Notes under the pieces: model-generated
Told to the model about the DNA's origin: nothing
Database searches by the model: none
The model's input: the letters and a program-made list of their open reading frames with translations, nothing else
Assembly (NCBI RefSeq): GCF_900101175.1
Contig: NZ_FNFQ01000008.1
Coordinates: forward strand, 62,001-126,000
Direction of reading: 5' to 3'
DNA from: Stenotrophomonas pavanii
Lineage (GTDB): Bacteria > Pseudomonadota > Gammaproteobacteria > Xanthomonadales > Xanthomonadaceae
Length of the DNA stretch: 64,000 nt
Position numbers and translations under genes: made by a program
Part shown: in pieces, positions 37,558 to 46,723 of the stretch
How the letters are laid out: each line of letters begins with the position of its first letter
Position numbering within the stretch: the stretch's first letter is position 1

Positions 37558-38051
37558 GACGGCTTCCATGGGAGGTAGGGTGACCCGGTGGAAGCAGCAG
37601 GCGCAGGCAGACAGCAGGCAGCTACCCTTCCGTGGGTCGTCGGGCGCGCGGTGCGGACCGGCGCAGCTGGGTGGGTCGCGGCCGTGCGGAAGACGGTGAC
37701 CTGCCTGGTTTTTGAATGATACCCGTTCTCATTTGTTACGATCCAGTGCCGGCGCGGATGGAGTGACATCTGGCCGTCCCGAGACGTGATCGCCTGCTAT
37801 TAGCTGAATGGGGAGAAATCCCGGCGTAGGCCTTCGCACCCGGCTTACATTTGGCGCCCTAGACTGGGCCGCATTTTCGATTCCGCCCCGTTGGAGATCG
37901 TGTGGGTTCCGGTAGTGACAGACATCGACTGTGCGGCCCCGGGCCGACACAGCCAGGACAAGTGCGGGCGCCGGGAAAGCGCGCCGGGAACCTTGGTGCA
38001 TGCAGCCCGGCCGGGACGGCCGGCCGTGCCGACGGCGCGGAGTAGGTGTCG
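37558..38051. other. Intergenic region between the divergent receptor and opgH genes
   Basis: About 494 bp. It holds the receptor leader (about 150 nt, no recognised riboswitch), the Fur-box-like site, and the upstream region of opgH with small G+C-rich inverted repeats. I see no open frame with coding character and no clear sigma-70 promoter for opgH. Confidence 0.5.
37715..37733 (-). promoter_or_regulatory. Fur box upstream of the siderophore receptor
   Basis: Read on the minus strand the site is AATGAGAACGGGTATCATT. It matches the Fur-type consensus AATGAGAATCATTATCATT at 15 of 19 positions, with both outer half-sites intact. It lies upstream of the TonB-dependent receptor. Iron-dependent repression is inferred. 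Confidence 0.65.
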
Positions 38052-39977
38052 ATGGGGGTGCAGACCATCCAGGCGGAAGCAGAATCGCCCCGGCGTGATG
38101 CCGGCTGGGCGCTGCTGCCCGCGGAATCGCCATTGCCGATGCCCGAGCAGACCCTGCGCCAAGGCGCACTGAAGGTCCGGCGGCACCGCACCTCGCCACG
38201 CCTGATCGGGCTGCGTCGGTTGTACATCTTCGGTGGCACGCTCGGGATGACCGCCGTGGCCACGCGGATGATGTGGCGGGTGCTGTCGGCCAATGGCATC
38301 AGCGTGCTCGAAGCCTGCCTGCTGGTGCTGTTCGTCGGCCTGTTCGCCTGGATCGCGCTGTCCTTTGCCAGCGCGCTGGCCGGCTTCCTGACCGCGGTGT
38401 TCGACCGCGGCTATCGCCTCGGCATCGACCCGGACAAACCGTTGCCGGCCGTGCACAGCCGTACCGCATTGTTGATGCCGACCTACAACGAGGATCCGCG
38501 CCGCCTGTTGGCCGGCCTGCAGGCGATCTATGAGTCGGTGGCGGCCACCGGCCAGCTCGACCGCTTCGATTTCTTCGTGCTCAGCGATACCCGCCGCGAC
38601 GACATCGCCGCTGCCGAGGAACAGGTGTTCGCCGAACTGCGCGACCGGGTGCCGGACGGCCAGGCCCGCCTGTTCTACCGCCGCCGCGGTGACAACACCG
38701 GGCGCAAGGCCGGCAACATCGCCGACTGGGTGCGTCGCTTCGGCGGCGCCTACCCGCAGATGCTGATCCTGGATGCCGACAGCCTGATGACCGGCGACAG
38801 CATCGTGCGCCTGGTGGCCGGCATGGAGCACAACGCCGACGTCGGCCTGATCCAGACCCTGCCGTCGGTGATCGGTGGCCGCACCCTGTTCGCGCGCATG
38901 CAGCAGTTCGGCGGGCGCGTGTATGGCCCGGTGATTGCCCGTGGCGTGGCGTGGTGGCATGGCGCCGAAAGCAATTACTGGGGCCACAACGCGATCATCC
39001 GCACCCGCGCCTTCGCCGACCACGCCGGCCTGCCGGCGCTGCCAGGACGCAAGCCATTCGGCGGCCATGTGCTCAGCCACGACTTCGTCGAAGCGGCGCT
39101 GATGCGCCGTGGCGGCTGGGCCGCGCACATGGTGCCCTACCTTGGTGGCAGCTACGAGGAAGGCCCGCCGACGCTGACCGACCTGCTGGTGCGCGACCGC
39201 CGCTGGTGCCAGGGCAACCTGCAGCACGGCAAGGTGGTCGGCAGCCGCGGCCTGCACTGGATCAGCCGCACGCACATGCTGATCGGCATCGGCCACTATT
39301 TCACCGCACCGATGTGGGCGATGCTGATGCTGATCGGCATCGCCATCCCGCTGTTCCAGGAGGGCATCGATTTCAATGCCCTGCTGCACCTGTCGCCCAG
39401 CGTGTACTGGCGCGCGCAGGACGAAGAACAGGTGGTGCGGCTGTTTGCCGCCACCATGGCGGTGCTGCTGCTGCCCAAGGTCCTGGGCTACCTGGCGATG
39501 CTGCTGGACCCGGTCGACCGCCGGGGCTGTGGCGGCGCGATCCGCGCCTTCGTGTCGATGCTGGTGGAAACCGTGCTGGCCGCGCTGATGGCGCCGGTGG
39601 TGATGTACGTGCAGTCGCGCGGCGTGGCCGAGGTGCTGTCCGGCCGCGACTCGGGCTGGGACGCGCAGCAGCGCGACGACGGCGGCATCTCGTGGATGGC
39701 GCTGATCCGCGGCTACGGCGGCCTGGGTGTGTTCGGCGCCTTCATGGGCGTGCTGGCCTGGGCCGTGTCGCCGTCGCTGGCGGCGTGGATGGCGCCGGTG
39801 GTGATCGGCATGGTGTTGGCCATTCCGGTGGTGGCGCTGACCTCCTCGCGGGGGCCGGGCGCCTTCCTGCATCGCCTGGGCCTGCTGGACATTCCCGAAG
39901 AGAACATCCCGCCACCGGTACTGGTCCGCGCCGCCCAGCTGCGGCGGGAAGCGGCCGAGCACCCGCCGCTGTACTGA
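38052..39977 (+). CDS. opgH: Glucans biosynthesis glucosyltransferase OpgH (MdoH)
   Basis: A 641-aa inner-membrane processive GT2 that makes the beta-glucan backbone of osmoregulated periplasmic glucans from UDP-glucose. The GT-A core has [13 protein letters not shown] near residue 141, the metal site [11 protein letters not shown] near 239, and the QxxRW-type [12 protein letters not shown] near 383. Several transmembrane helices flank the core. It is shorter at the N-terminus than E. coli OpgH (about 840 aa), matching the short form of xanthomonads. No opgG is adjacent. ATG 38052 is chosen; GTG 38046 is also possible. Confidence 0.93.
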   Translation: MGVQTIQAEAESPRRDAGWALLPAESPLPMPEQTLRQGALKVRRHRTSPRLIGLRRLYIFGGTLGMTAVATRMMWRVLSANGISVLEACLLVLFVGLFAWIALSFASALAGFLTAVFDRGYRLGIDPDKPLPAVHSRTALLMPTYNEDPRRLLAGLQAIYESVAATGQLDRFDFFVLSDTRRDDIAAAEEQVFAELRDRVPDGQARLFYRRRGDNTGRKAGNIADWVRRFGGAYPQMLILDADSLMTGDSIVRLVAGMEHNADVGLIQTLPSVIGGRTLFARMQQFGGRVYGPVIARGVAWWHGAESNYWGHNAIIRTRAFADHAGLPALPGRKPFGGHVLSHDFVEAALMRRGGWAAHMVPYLGGSYEEGPPTLTDLLVRDRRWCQGNLQHGKVVGSRGLHWISRTHMLIGIGHYFTAPMWAMLMLIGIAIPLFQEGIDFNALLHLSPSVYWRAQDEEQVVRLFAATMAVLLLPKVLGYLAMLLDPVDRRGCGGAIRAFVSMLVETVLAALMAPVVMYVQSRGVAEVLSGRDSGWDAQQRDDGGISWMALIRGYGGLGVFGAFMGVLAWAVSPSLAAWMAPVVIGMVLAIPVVALTSSRGPGAFLHRLGLLDIPEENIPPPVLVRAAQLRREAAEHPPLY

Positions 39978-40027
39978 TTGCCCCACGCCAGCGGCATAAT
40001 GCGGCTCGAACTTGACGGAGCCGCATC

Positions 40028-40687
40028 ATGCTGCAAACGGTGGAACAGGAAACCGGCGCCTCGCCGCAGTGGTCGGTGATCTGGCTGCACGGCCTCGGCG
40101 CCGACGGCCACGATTTCGCGCCGATCGTGCCGGAACTGGTGCGGCCGCACTGGCCGGCGCTGCGCTTCGTGTTTCCGCACGCACCGGTGCGGCCGATCAC
40201 GATCAACAACGGCGTGCCGATGCGCGGCTGGTACGACATCGTCGGCATGGACTTCCGGTCGCGTGCCGACATGGCCGGCGTGCAGGAATCGGTGGTGCAG
40301 CTGGACGCGCTGATCGCGCGCGAGATCGAGCGTGGCATCGCGGCGGAGAAGATCTTCCTGGCCGGCTTCTCGCAGGGCGGGGCGATCATCCTGACCGCCG
40401 CGCTGGCGCGCACCGCGCCACTGGCCGGCCTGATCGCCCTGTCCACCTATCTGCCCGAGGCCGACAGTGCCCGTCGCGCTGAAGGTGCCGTGCAGGTGCC
40501 GGTGTTCATGGCCCATGGCAGTGGCGACCCGGTGATCCCGCAGGCCGTCGCCGCGCACAGCGCACAGGCGCTGCGCACGCTGGGCCTGGACGTGGCGTGG
40601 CACAGCTACCCGATGGCCCACCAGGTCTGTGCCGAAGAAATCCAGGCGCTGGGTGACTGGCTGCAGGAACGGCTGGGCGCGGCCTGA
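40028..40687 (+). CDS. Carboxylesterase/phospholipase family alpha/beta hydrolase
   Basis: A 219-aa hydrolase of the acyl-protein-thioesterase-like esterase family. Motifs: VIWLHGLGADGHDFAPIVPE (oxyanion), the nucleophile elbow FLAGFSQGGAI, the Asp in MAHGSGDPVIP and the His in YPMAHQVCAEE. The length fits the family. The natural ester substrate is unknown. GGAG lies 7 nt before the ATG. It is followed 3 nt later by the algZ-like gene. Confidence 0.93.
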   Translation: MLQTVEQETGASPQWSVIWLHGLGADGHDFAPIVPELVRPHWPALRFVFPHAPVRPITINNGVPMRGWYDIVGMDFRSRADMAGVQESVVQLDALIAREIERGIAAEKIFLAGFSQGGAIILTAALARTAPLAGLIALSTYLPEADSARRAEGAVQVPVFMAHGSGDPVIPQAVAAHSAQALRTLGLDVAWHSYPMAHQVCAEEIQALGDWLQERLGAA

Positions 40688-40690
40688 GCC

Positions 40691-41734
40691 ATGCCCCCGG
40701 CCAGCCCATCGCCGTGGATGCCGGAACTGTGCCGCCTGCCACGGCTGGCGGCGATGCTGGGCCTGGCCGAGCTGGTGGTGGTGGTGCTGGCGCTTGCGCC
40801 GGATGGCAGCCGCCACTGGACCGTTGGCGAACTGCTGTCGGCCAGCGGCTTCGCGCTGTGGCTGGCGCTGGCAGTGGCCGCCAGCCTGTGCGTGCTGCGG
40901 AAGGCGCTGTCGAGGCTGCCGCAGGTACTGGGCGCCGTTGCCGCGATCGCGCTGGCAACCCTGATCGCGGTGGTCTGCGCCGGCATCGTGCACGCGTTGT
41001 ACGCGGTGCTGGGTGACAGTTTCGCCAACGGCATCAGCTTCTGGCGCTTCACCCTCGGCAGCGCCGCCACCACCGCGCTGATCAGCGCGCTGGCGCTTCG
41101 TTACTTCTATGTCAGCGACCGCTGGGCGGCCCAGGTGCAGGCCAATGCGCGCGCGCAGGCCGATGCGCTGCAGGCGCGCATCCGCCCGCATTTCCTGTTC
41201 AACAGCATGAACCTGATCGCCAGCCTGCTGCATCGGGACCCGGCGGTGGCCGAGCGTGCCGTGCTCGACCTGTCCGATCTGTTCCGTGCGGCGCTGGGCG
41301 CAGGCGAGGGTGATTCCACCCTGCGCGACGAATGCGAGCTGGCCGAGCGCTACCTGTCGATCGAATCGCTGCGCCTGGGCGAACGCCTGCAGGTGCGCTG
41401 GCAGCGCGAGGAACCGCTGCCGTGGGATCTGCCGTTGCCGAGGCTGGTACTGCAGCCGCTGGTGGAGAACGCCGTGCTGCATGGCATCTCGCGCCTGCCC
41501 GAAGGCGGCACCATCGAGCTGCACCTGGCGCGCGAGGGCAACGCGTTGCAGATCCGCGTGCGCAACCCGGCGCCCGATCCGCAGGCACCGGGGCTGGCGC
41601 TGGCGCGGGGCGCCGGCCATGCCCAGCACAGCATCGGCCATCGGCTGGCCTGGCGCTTCGGCAGCGCTGCGCGGATGACGGCTGGCTGGAGCGAGGGCTA
41701 CTATGCCTGCCAGGTGACAGTGCCGATCCAGTGA
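40691..41734 (+). CDS. algZ: LytS/AlgZ-type sensor histidine kinase
   Basis: A 347-aa membrane sensor of the His_kinase (PF06580) group. Four hydrophobic N-terminal helices to about residue 140. The phosphoacceptor His167 is in RIRPHFLFNSMN. The N-box LQPLVENAVLHGIS is near residue 257, followed by a shortened ATPase domain. The next gene is an AlgR-type regulator and then hemC, the same order as algZ-algR-hemC in Pseudomonas. The signal is unknown; the AlgZ name is by synteny and family. Confidence 0.88.
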   Translation: MPPASPSPWMPELCRLPRLAAMLGLAELVVVVLALAPDGSRHWTVGELLSASGFALWLALAVAASLCVLRKALSRLPQVLGAVAAIALATLIAVVCAGIVHALYAVLGDSFANGISFWRFTLGSAATTALISALALRYFYVSDRWAAQVQANARAQADALQARIRPHFLFNSMNLIASLLHRDPAVAERAVLDLSDLFRAALGAGEGDSTLRDECELAERYLSIESLRLGERLQVRWQREEPLPWDLPLPRLVLQPLVENAVLHGISRLPEGGTIELHLAREGNALQIRVRNPAPDPQAPGLALARGAGHAQHSIGHRLAWRFGSAARMTAGWSEGYYACQVTVPIQ

Positions 41735-41744
41735 GGGAACGATC

Positions 41745-42476
41745 GTGAGGGTAGTCATCGCCGATGACGAACCACTGGCGCGCGAGCGCCTGCGCAGCCT
41801 GTTGGCGGCACAGGAAGGCGTGGACGTGGTGGCCGAGGCCGGCAACGGCGAGCAGGCCCTGCACGCGTGCGCGGCGCTGCAGCCTGACCTGGTCCTGCTG
41901 GATATCGCGATGCCCGGGCTGGATGGCCTGGAAGCGGCCCGCCACCTGGCCAGCTTCGAACCGCGGCCGGCGGTGGTGTTCTGCACCGCGTATGACGCGC
42001 ATGCGCTGTCGGCGTTCGAGGCCGCGGCGATCGATTACCTGATGAAGCCGGTGCGCGCCGAGCGGCTGTCGGCGGCGATTGCACGCGCCCGCACGTTCCT
42101 GGCCGGCCGCGATGGCCAGCCGCAGGCGCACAGCGGGCAGCAGGCGCGCAGCGTGCTGTGCGCGCGCCTGCGCGGCAGCCTGCGCCTGATTCCGCTGGAC
42201 GACATCCACTACCTGCAGGCCGAGGAGAAGTACGTGGTGGTGCACCACGCGCGCGGCGAGGACCTGATCGAGGAATCGCTGAAGTCGTTGGAAGAAGAGT
42301 TCGCCAGCCGCTTCATCCGCATCCATCGCAACTGCCTGGTGGCACGCCACGAGCTGGTGGAACTGCGTCGCGGCTCCGGCGGGCAGGTGCAGGCGGTGCT
42401 GCGGCATGGCAAGCAGCCGCTGGAAGTGAGCCGCCGCTGCGTGGCGACGCTGAAGCAGGAACTGCGGCATCTGTGA
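41745..42476 (+). CDS. algR: LytTR-type response regulator AlgR
   Basis: A 243-aa regulator. The receiver domain has acidic Asp7/Asp8, phosphoacceptor Asp53 (LLDIAMPG) and Lys in DYLMKPV. A C-terminal LytTR DNA-binding domain follows (LRLIPLDDIHYLQAEEKYVV, FIRIHRNCLVARHEL, VSRRCVATLKQEL). GTG start with GAGGGA upstream, 10 nt after algZ. It is expected to act with the adjacent AlgZ in gene control, such as motility or surface traits in relatives. Confidence 0.92.
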   Translation: MRVVIADDEPLARERLRSLLAAQEGVDVVAEAGNGEQALHACAALQPDLVLLDIAMPGLDGLEAARHLASFEPRPAVVFCTAYDAHALSAFEAAAIDYLMKPVRAERLSAAIARARTFLAGRDGQPQAHSGQQARSVLCARLRGSLRLIPLDDIHYLQAEEKYVVVHHARGEDLIEESLKSLEEEFASRFIRIHRNCLVARHELVELRRGSGGQVQAVLRHGKQPLEVSRRCVATLKQELRHL

Positions 42477-42515
42477 GTGGTCCCGCGCGGCCTGCGGCCG
42501 CGACTGCTGTGAAGT

Positions 42516-42552
<37 letters not shown>

Positions 42553-42580
42553 GGGTCATGTCTCGTTGTTTCTACGTGCT

Positions 42581-42767
42581 GGGTCGGGCCGGGGTGGGGC
42601 GGCGGGACACGCCGTAAACCCATCCATGGGGGCTCGATGGCGCCTTGCTCGTGTGCGCTGTCCTGCGCACACGGCAAGTCCGGGGTTGGGCGTCCTGCCC
42701 AACCCGCCCGAGGCATGCCTCGGACCCATGGCGCCAACGGTCCCGCCACCCCACCCCGGCCCAACCC
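42581..42767. repeat. Long inverted-repeat element, copy 1
   Basis: Arms of 28 bp (42581-42608 and 42740-42767) match at 26 of 28 positions. The interior holds several smaller hairpins (CGTGTGCGCTGTCCTGCGCACACG at 42650-42673; GTTGGGCGTCCTGCCCAAC; GAGGCATGCCTC) and a motif GCCGTAAACCCATCCATGGG. The same motif recurs in reverse orientation in the second element at 42944-43046. No transposase is present. Confidence 0.75.
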
Positions 42768-42824
42768 GTCCGTTGTCTACCGCATCGGACAGCAAGAGCA
42801 TTGGTGTTATCGGGTGGGGGAAGA

Positions 42825-42865
42825 GGGGTCAGATCCCTTTTCCTGCGGAAAAGGGATCTGACCCC
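42825..42865. repeat. Perfect palindrome with 19-bp arms
   Basis: The 19-bp left arm (42825-42843) is followed by a 3-nt loop (TGC) and an exactly complementary right arm (42847-42865). The arm begins GGGGTCAGATCCC. It could form a very stable hairpin in either strand. A decayed relative is at 49804-49842 at the end of glpD. Confidence 0.9.
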
Positions 42866-42943
42866 GGAAGCCGTCGGCTGTTGCCTTTGCTTCTTCATTT
42901 TTCTTTTGATCTTCCGTGGCTGGCGCACACGGACACTGTCAAA

Positions 42944-43046
42944 GGCCGGGGCGGTGGGGTCATACGGGGTGTCCGCGGCATGGATGCCGCGGCCAAGCCC
43001 CAGGGATGGGTTCACGGCGTCCCTGCATGACCCCACCGCCCCGGCC
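42944..43046. repeat. Long inverted-repeat element, copy 2
   Basis: Perfect 20-bp arms (42944-42963 and 43027-43046). The interior has a CGCGGCATGGATGCCGCG hairpin and the motif GGGATGGGTTCACGGC, which is the reverse complement of the motif in copy 1. So two related elements face each other with the 19-bp-arm palindrome between them. Confidence 0.8.
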
Positions 43047-43130
43047 AAGCACGGCTTCTGCTTTGATACCCCCAGCCACGAGGGGCTCCGCCGTTGGCCG
43101 TATCCGCGCCGAAGGCGCGATAATGACCGG

Positions 43131-44042
43131 ATGGAAACCGTCCGCATCGCCACCCGCAAGAGCCCGCTCGCCCTCTGGCAGAGCGAACACGTCGCCGACC
43201 GCCTGCGCCAGGCCCATCCCGGCGTGCATGTGGAACTGGTGCCGATGAGCACCCGCGGTGACGAGGTGCTTGATCGCTCGCTTGCCGCGATCGGTGGCAA
43301 GGGCCTGTTCCTGAAGGAGCTGGAGCTGGCCATGCTGCGCGGTGAGGCCGACTGCGCGGTGCACTCGCTGAAGGATGTGCCGATGGAACTGGACGAGCCG
43401 TTCGCGCTGCCGGCAATCCTGCCCCGCCACGATCCGGCCGATGGCTTTGTTTCCAACCTGTATGCCTCGCTGGACGCGCTGCCGATCGGTGCCCGGGTCG
43501 GTACTTCGTCGCTGCGCCGCCAGGCCCAGCTGCGCGCGCTGCGCCCGGACCTGCAGCTGCTGGACCTGCGTGGCAACGTCAACACGCGCCTGGCCAAGCT
43601 CGACAATGGTGGCTACGACGCGATCGTGCTGGCCGTGGCCGGCCTGGAGCGCCTCGGCCTGGGCGCACGCATCGTCGCGCGCCTGCAGCCGCCACAGTGG
43701 CTGCCGGCGCCGGCACAGGGCGCCGTCGCGGTGGAATGTGATGGCGGCAATGCGCGCCTGCGGGCGCTGTTCGCCACGCTTGATGACGCAGCCACGCGCG
43801 CCTGCGTGGAAGCCGAGCGGGCAATGAACCGCGCGCTGCATGGCAGCTGCCATGTGCCGGTGGCGGCCATCGCGCAGTGGCAGGGCGACGACCTGCACCT
43901 GCAGGGCTTGGTCGGCAGTGCCAGCGATGGCCGCGCGGTGCGCGCCGAGGCGGTGGGCCCGGGCAGCGACCCGGAGGCGCTCGGCCAGCGCGTGGCGAAG
44001 ATGCTGCTGGAGGCCGGTGCCGGCGAACTGCTGAACGTCTGA
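43131..44042 (+). CDS. hemC: Porphobilinogen deaminase (hydroxymethylbilane synthase)
   Basis: Joins four porphobilinogens into hydroxymethylbilane in haem synthesis. 303 aa, typical length. N-terminus [16 protein letters not shown], active-site Asp82 (VHSLKDVP), [12 protein letters not shown], and Cys240 (GSCHVPV), which carries the dipyrromethane cofactor. ATG 43131 gives the family N-terminus; the open frame extends upstream only as a shadow. A GATAAT hexamer lies at 43119-43124 with a poor -35. It follows algR with a 650-bp repeat-rich gap and no hemD directly after it. Confidence 0.96.
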   Translation: METVRIATRKSPLALWQSEHVADRLRQAHPGVHVELVPMSTRGDEVLDRSLAAIGGKGLFLKELELAMLRGEADCAVHSLKDVPMELDEPFALPAILPRHDPADGFVSNLYASLDALPIGARVGTSSLRRQAQLRALRPDLQLLDLRGNVNTRLAKLDNGGYDAIVLAVAGLERLGLGARIVARLQPPQWLPAPAQGAVAVECDGGNARLRALFATLDDAATRACVEAERAMNRALHGSCHVPVAAIAQWQGDDLHLQGLVGSASDGRAVRAEAVGPGSDPEALGQRVAKMLLEAGAGELLNV

Positions 44043-44051
44043 GCCATCGCC

Positions 44052-44124
44052 GGTAGTGCCGGCCGCTGGCCGGCAACCGCGTGCCCCAGTTGAATGCAGT
44101 TGCCGGCCAGCGGCCGGCACTACC
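44052..44124. repeat. SMAG dimer after hemC
   Basis: A GTAGTGCCGGCCGCTGGCCG-type palindrome (from 44052) and its inverted partner (ending 44124) form a 73-bp imperfect inverted repeat. It sits between hemC and the convergent DUF481 gene, next to a separate terminator hairpin. Confidence 0.92.
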
Positions 44125-44131
44125 GAAAGAG

Positions 44132-44156
44132 GAACGGGCGCCCTGGGCGCCCGTTC
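44132..44156. terminator. Hairpin terminator between hemC and the DUF481 gene
   Basis: A perfect 11-bp stem GAACGGGCGCC/GGCGCCCGTTC with a CTG loop, followed on the + strand by TTCTGCTT and on the minus strand by TTCCTCTTT. It probably serves both convergent genes. Confidence 0.7.
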
Positions 44157-44159
44157 TGC

Positions 44160-44936
44160 TTATTTGAACTTGTAGACCACGTTCATCGTGGTCAGCGTAT
44201 CGGTCTTGCGCTTGTCCTCGGCGACGTCGCTGTTGTAACGCGCCTGCCAGCCGGCCTTCAGCGCCAGGTGCTCGTTCATGCTCACCGAGACACCGAAGTC
44301 GTTCTGGCCGAAGGTGTTGTACGAACCGGACTCGACCAGCAGGGTGTTGACCAGGTCGGTGTTGTCGGTCAGCGAATACTTCATGTCGAACAGGCCACGG
44401 CCGATCAGGCCGGTGCGGGTGCGGTCGTCTTCGGTGCTGTGGGTGCGGCGCACACCGGGGCCGATCTGCGCGTCGAACGAGAAGCGCTCGGTGTTCCACA
44501 GGCGGGTGCCATAGCCCAGACCGAACGAGCTCTGGCGGTCGTAGGTGGCGAAGTCGTCGCGCTCGGTACGCACCGTGGCGGTCAGCTGGCGGTGCTCGCC
44601 CAGCTGCAGCGCGCTGCCGGCGCTGCCGGTGTAGCGGTTGGCAGTGGTGTTGTTGCGACGGGTGGTGGTGCCGTCGTCATTGGTCTCGGTCACCTTGGAG
44701 CTGGAGCGCAGGCCGAACAGGTCCATGCTGTGCACCCAGTCGCCGTCGGTGTAACGCAGGCGCAGGCGGCCGTTGAAGCTCTCGGTGCTGCTGTTGCCGC
44801 GTGCCGACGCAAAGCCGAGCTCGCCGCCGCTGCCGCTCCACGGCGAGGACATCGCCGCCAGCTCGGAGGCATCCTGCGCGTATGCGAGCGGCGCACACAG
44901 CAGCAGGGGGACCAGCAGGGACACGCGCAGGGACAT
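44160..44936 (-). CDS. DUF481 (YdiY-like) outer-membrane barrel protein
   Basis: A 258-aa protein with signal peptide MSLRVSLLVPLLLCAPLAYA. The rest is alternating beta-strand sequence typical of DUF481 proteins: GELGFASARGNSSTESFNGR near the start, LGYGTRLWNTERFSFDAQIG in the middle and LKAGWQARYNSDVAED near the end. A ~12-strand barrel is expected. YdiY-type proteins are acid-induced in E. coli, but no transport function is known. Confidence 0.88.
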   Translation of the reverse strand: MSLRVSLLVPLLLCAPLAYAQDASELAAMSSPWSGSGGELGFASARGNSSTESFNGRLRLRYTDGDWVHSMDLFGLRSSSKVTETNDDGTTTRRNNTTANRYTGSAGSALQLGEHRQLTATVRTERDDFATYDRQSSFGLGYGTRLWNTERFSFDAQIGPGVRRTHSTEDDRTRTGLIGRGLFDMKYSLTDNTDLVNTLLVESGSYNTFGQNDFGVSVSMNEHLALKAGWQARYNSDVAEDKRKTDTLTTMNVVYKFK

Positions 44937-45042
44937 CGAGGGTTCTCCGGAACGGTTGACAGCCGGTGATGATACTGGAAGCGTGATGGCGGTCCGAATC
45001 GATCCAATGCGCGCTTCAGCAAGCGTTGCTGCGATCCCCTAT

Positions 45043-45645
45043 TCAGGGCAGATCGACGTGCAATGCCGGGTCGTTGAAGCGCGAATAGCGCAGTCGCAGC
45101 TGGAAGCTGCGGCCATGGCTGCTGCCACTGCGCACGATCTGCCGCGGCAGGCCCTGGGCATCCACCCAGTATTCCAGGCGTTCGCCGGGTTGGGCACCGC
45201 GCAGCCGGTAGTGACGGGTCTGGACCCCGTCCAGCGCCTGGCTGCCGAGGTCTTCGGCCTGCAGATCGGCCGGCAGGGCGTCGGCCGGCAGCGGGTTGCG
45301 CCATTGCTCCAGCAGGCCGGGCGGCGTCGGTACCTGGCGGATCGCGCCGTCGGCCTGCAGGAACAGGGTGTCGCCGATGATGGTCTGCGGACCGGCCGGG
45401 GTCTGCACCCGGAATCGATCGGGCGCGACGAAATCCATGGCGCTGCGCACCGGCTGCGGTGCGCCCAGGACCTCCAGTTCGGCGTGGAAGCTGCGCAGGG
45501 CCGCGAAACGCTGGCTGGCGCCCAGCACCGCCTGCGCCGGGTCGGCGGCTGGCACGGGGGCCGCGGTGCCGGCCGGCGCGGGCGCGCGATCACAGGCGGC
45601 CAGCAGCAGGCAGGCCAGCAGGGACAGGGCGGGCAACCGGCGCAT
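45043..45645 (-). CDS. Lipoprotein of unknown function, LolA-like pattern
   Basis: A 200-aa lipoprotein: MRRLPALSLLACLLLAAC, with lipobox LAAC and lipidated Cys18. The mature part has strands such as FHAELEVLGAPQPVRSAMDF and DRFRVQTPAGPQTIIGDTLF that recall the LolA/LolB-like fold (sticky half-barrel). ATG 45645 has GGAA upstream and is preferred over ATG 45657 and 45693. The partner is unknown. It is divergent from the WYL regulator. Confidence 0.75.
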   Translation of the reverse strand: MRRLPALSLLACLLLAACDRAPAPAGTAAPVPAADPAQAVLGASQRFAALRSFHAELEVLGAPQPVRSAMDFVAPDRFRVQTPAGPQTIIGDTLFLQADGAIRQVPTPPGLLEQWRNPLPADALPADLQAEDLGSQALDGVQTRHYRLRGAQPGERLEYWVDAQGLPRQIVRSGSSHGRSFQLRLRYSRFNDPALHVDLP

Positions 45646-45725
45646 CGGGCATTCCATGGGGTGGGGGCGACCACGATAGCCCAAACGTCCCACACAAGAC
45701 CCGCGACTCGGACATAATCGGGGGC

Positions 45726-46697
45726 ATGGACCGATACGAACGCATCACCGCCCTGCATCGTCTGCTCAAGTCCGCGCGCTATCCGGTCACGGTGGCGACC
45801 CTGCAGGACAAGCTCGGTTGTTCCCGTGCCACCGTGTACCGCGATCTGGCCTTCCTGCGCGACGCGCTGATGGCACCGATCGAGGGCGACGGCGAGGCGG
45901 GCTTCCGCTACCAGGCCGACGAGAGCGATCGCTTCGAGCTGCCCGGCCTATGGCTCAGCTCGGAGGAGCTGCATGCGCTGTTGGCCTCCCAGCACCTGCT
46001 GGCGCGTACCGGCGGTGGCGTGCTGTCCTCGGTGCTGGCACCGCTGCAGCAGCGCATCGAGAGCCTGCTGGCCGCCCAGGCGGGCGTCTCCAGCTGGCCG
46101 GTCGACCGCGTGCGGGTGATCCCGCATCGCGGCCGCAAGTTTGACGAGGGCAGCTTCCGCAGCGTCGCTTCGGCCGTGCTGGAGCGTCGCCAGCTGGCAT
46201 TCGAGTACCGCGCCCGTTCCACCGACGAGCCGACCAAGCGCACGGTCTCGCCGCAGCGCCTGACCCACTATCGCGACAACTGGTACCTGGACGCCTGGGA
46301 CCACGACCGCGAGGCCCTGCGCAGTTTTGCAGTGGACCGCATCCACAAGGCACGGGTGGTCGACAGCACCGCCCGCGACGTCGCCGACAGCGAGCTGGAC
46401 GAGCAGCTCGGCGCCAGCTACGGCATTTTCTCCGGTGCGCCGAAGGGGTGGGCGACCATCCTGTTCAGCGCCAAGGCCGCGCGCTGGGTGGCCGACGAGC
46501 ACTGGCATTCCAAGCAGCAGGGCCGCTTCCTGGCCGACGGCCGCTATGAGCTGAAGGTGCCGTACAGCGTTTCGCGCGAGTTGCTGATGGACGTGCTGCA
46601 CTATGGATCGGATGCCGAGATCGTCGAGCCGATGATGCTGCGTGAGCAGGCCAAGGCGCTGCTTGAGCTGGCGCTGAGCAACTACGAACCCTCCTGA
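45726..46697 (+). CDS. WYL-domain transcriptional regulator (YafY family)
   Basis: A 323-aa regulator. N-terminal HTH: ERITALHRLLKSARYPVTVA, TLQDKLGCSRATVYRDLAFL. The WYL domain spans about 135-225, with the WYL triad seen as NWYLDAWDHDREALRSFAVD. A C-terminal extension (WCX-type) ends in LRVLALSNY-like helices. These proteins sense small ligands or nucleic acids; the target is unknown. metQ starts 26 nt downstream, so it may be co-transcribed. Confidence 0.92.
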   Translation: MDRYERITALHRLLKSARYPVTVATLQDKLGCSRATVYRDLAFLRDALMAPIEGDGEAGFRYQADESDRFELPGLWLSSEELHALLASQHLLARTGGGVLSSVLAPLQQRIESLLAAQAGVSSWPVDRVRVIPHRGRKFDEGSFRSVASAVLERRQLAFEYRARSTDEPTKRTVSPQRLTHYRDNWYLDAWDHDREALRSFAVDRIHKARVVDSTARDVADSELDEQLGASYGIFSGAPKGWATILFSAKAARWVADEHWHSKQQGRFLADGRYELKVPYSVSRELLMDVLHYGSDAEIVEPMMLREQAKALLELALSNYEPS

Positions 46698-46723
46698 CAC
46701 TCCCCCCGAGAATCCCGTCCCCC

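Noticed and set aside
37558..37714. Cobalamin or other riboswitch in the leader of the TonB-dependent receptor
   Set aside because: I looked for conserved riboswitch boxes and saw none. The Fur-box-like site explains control better.
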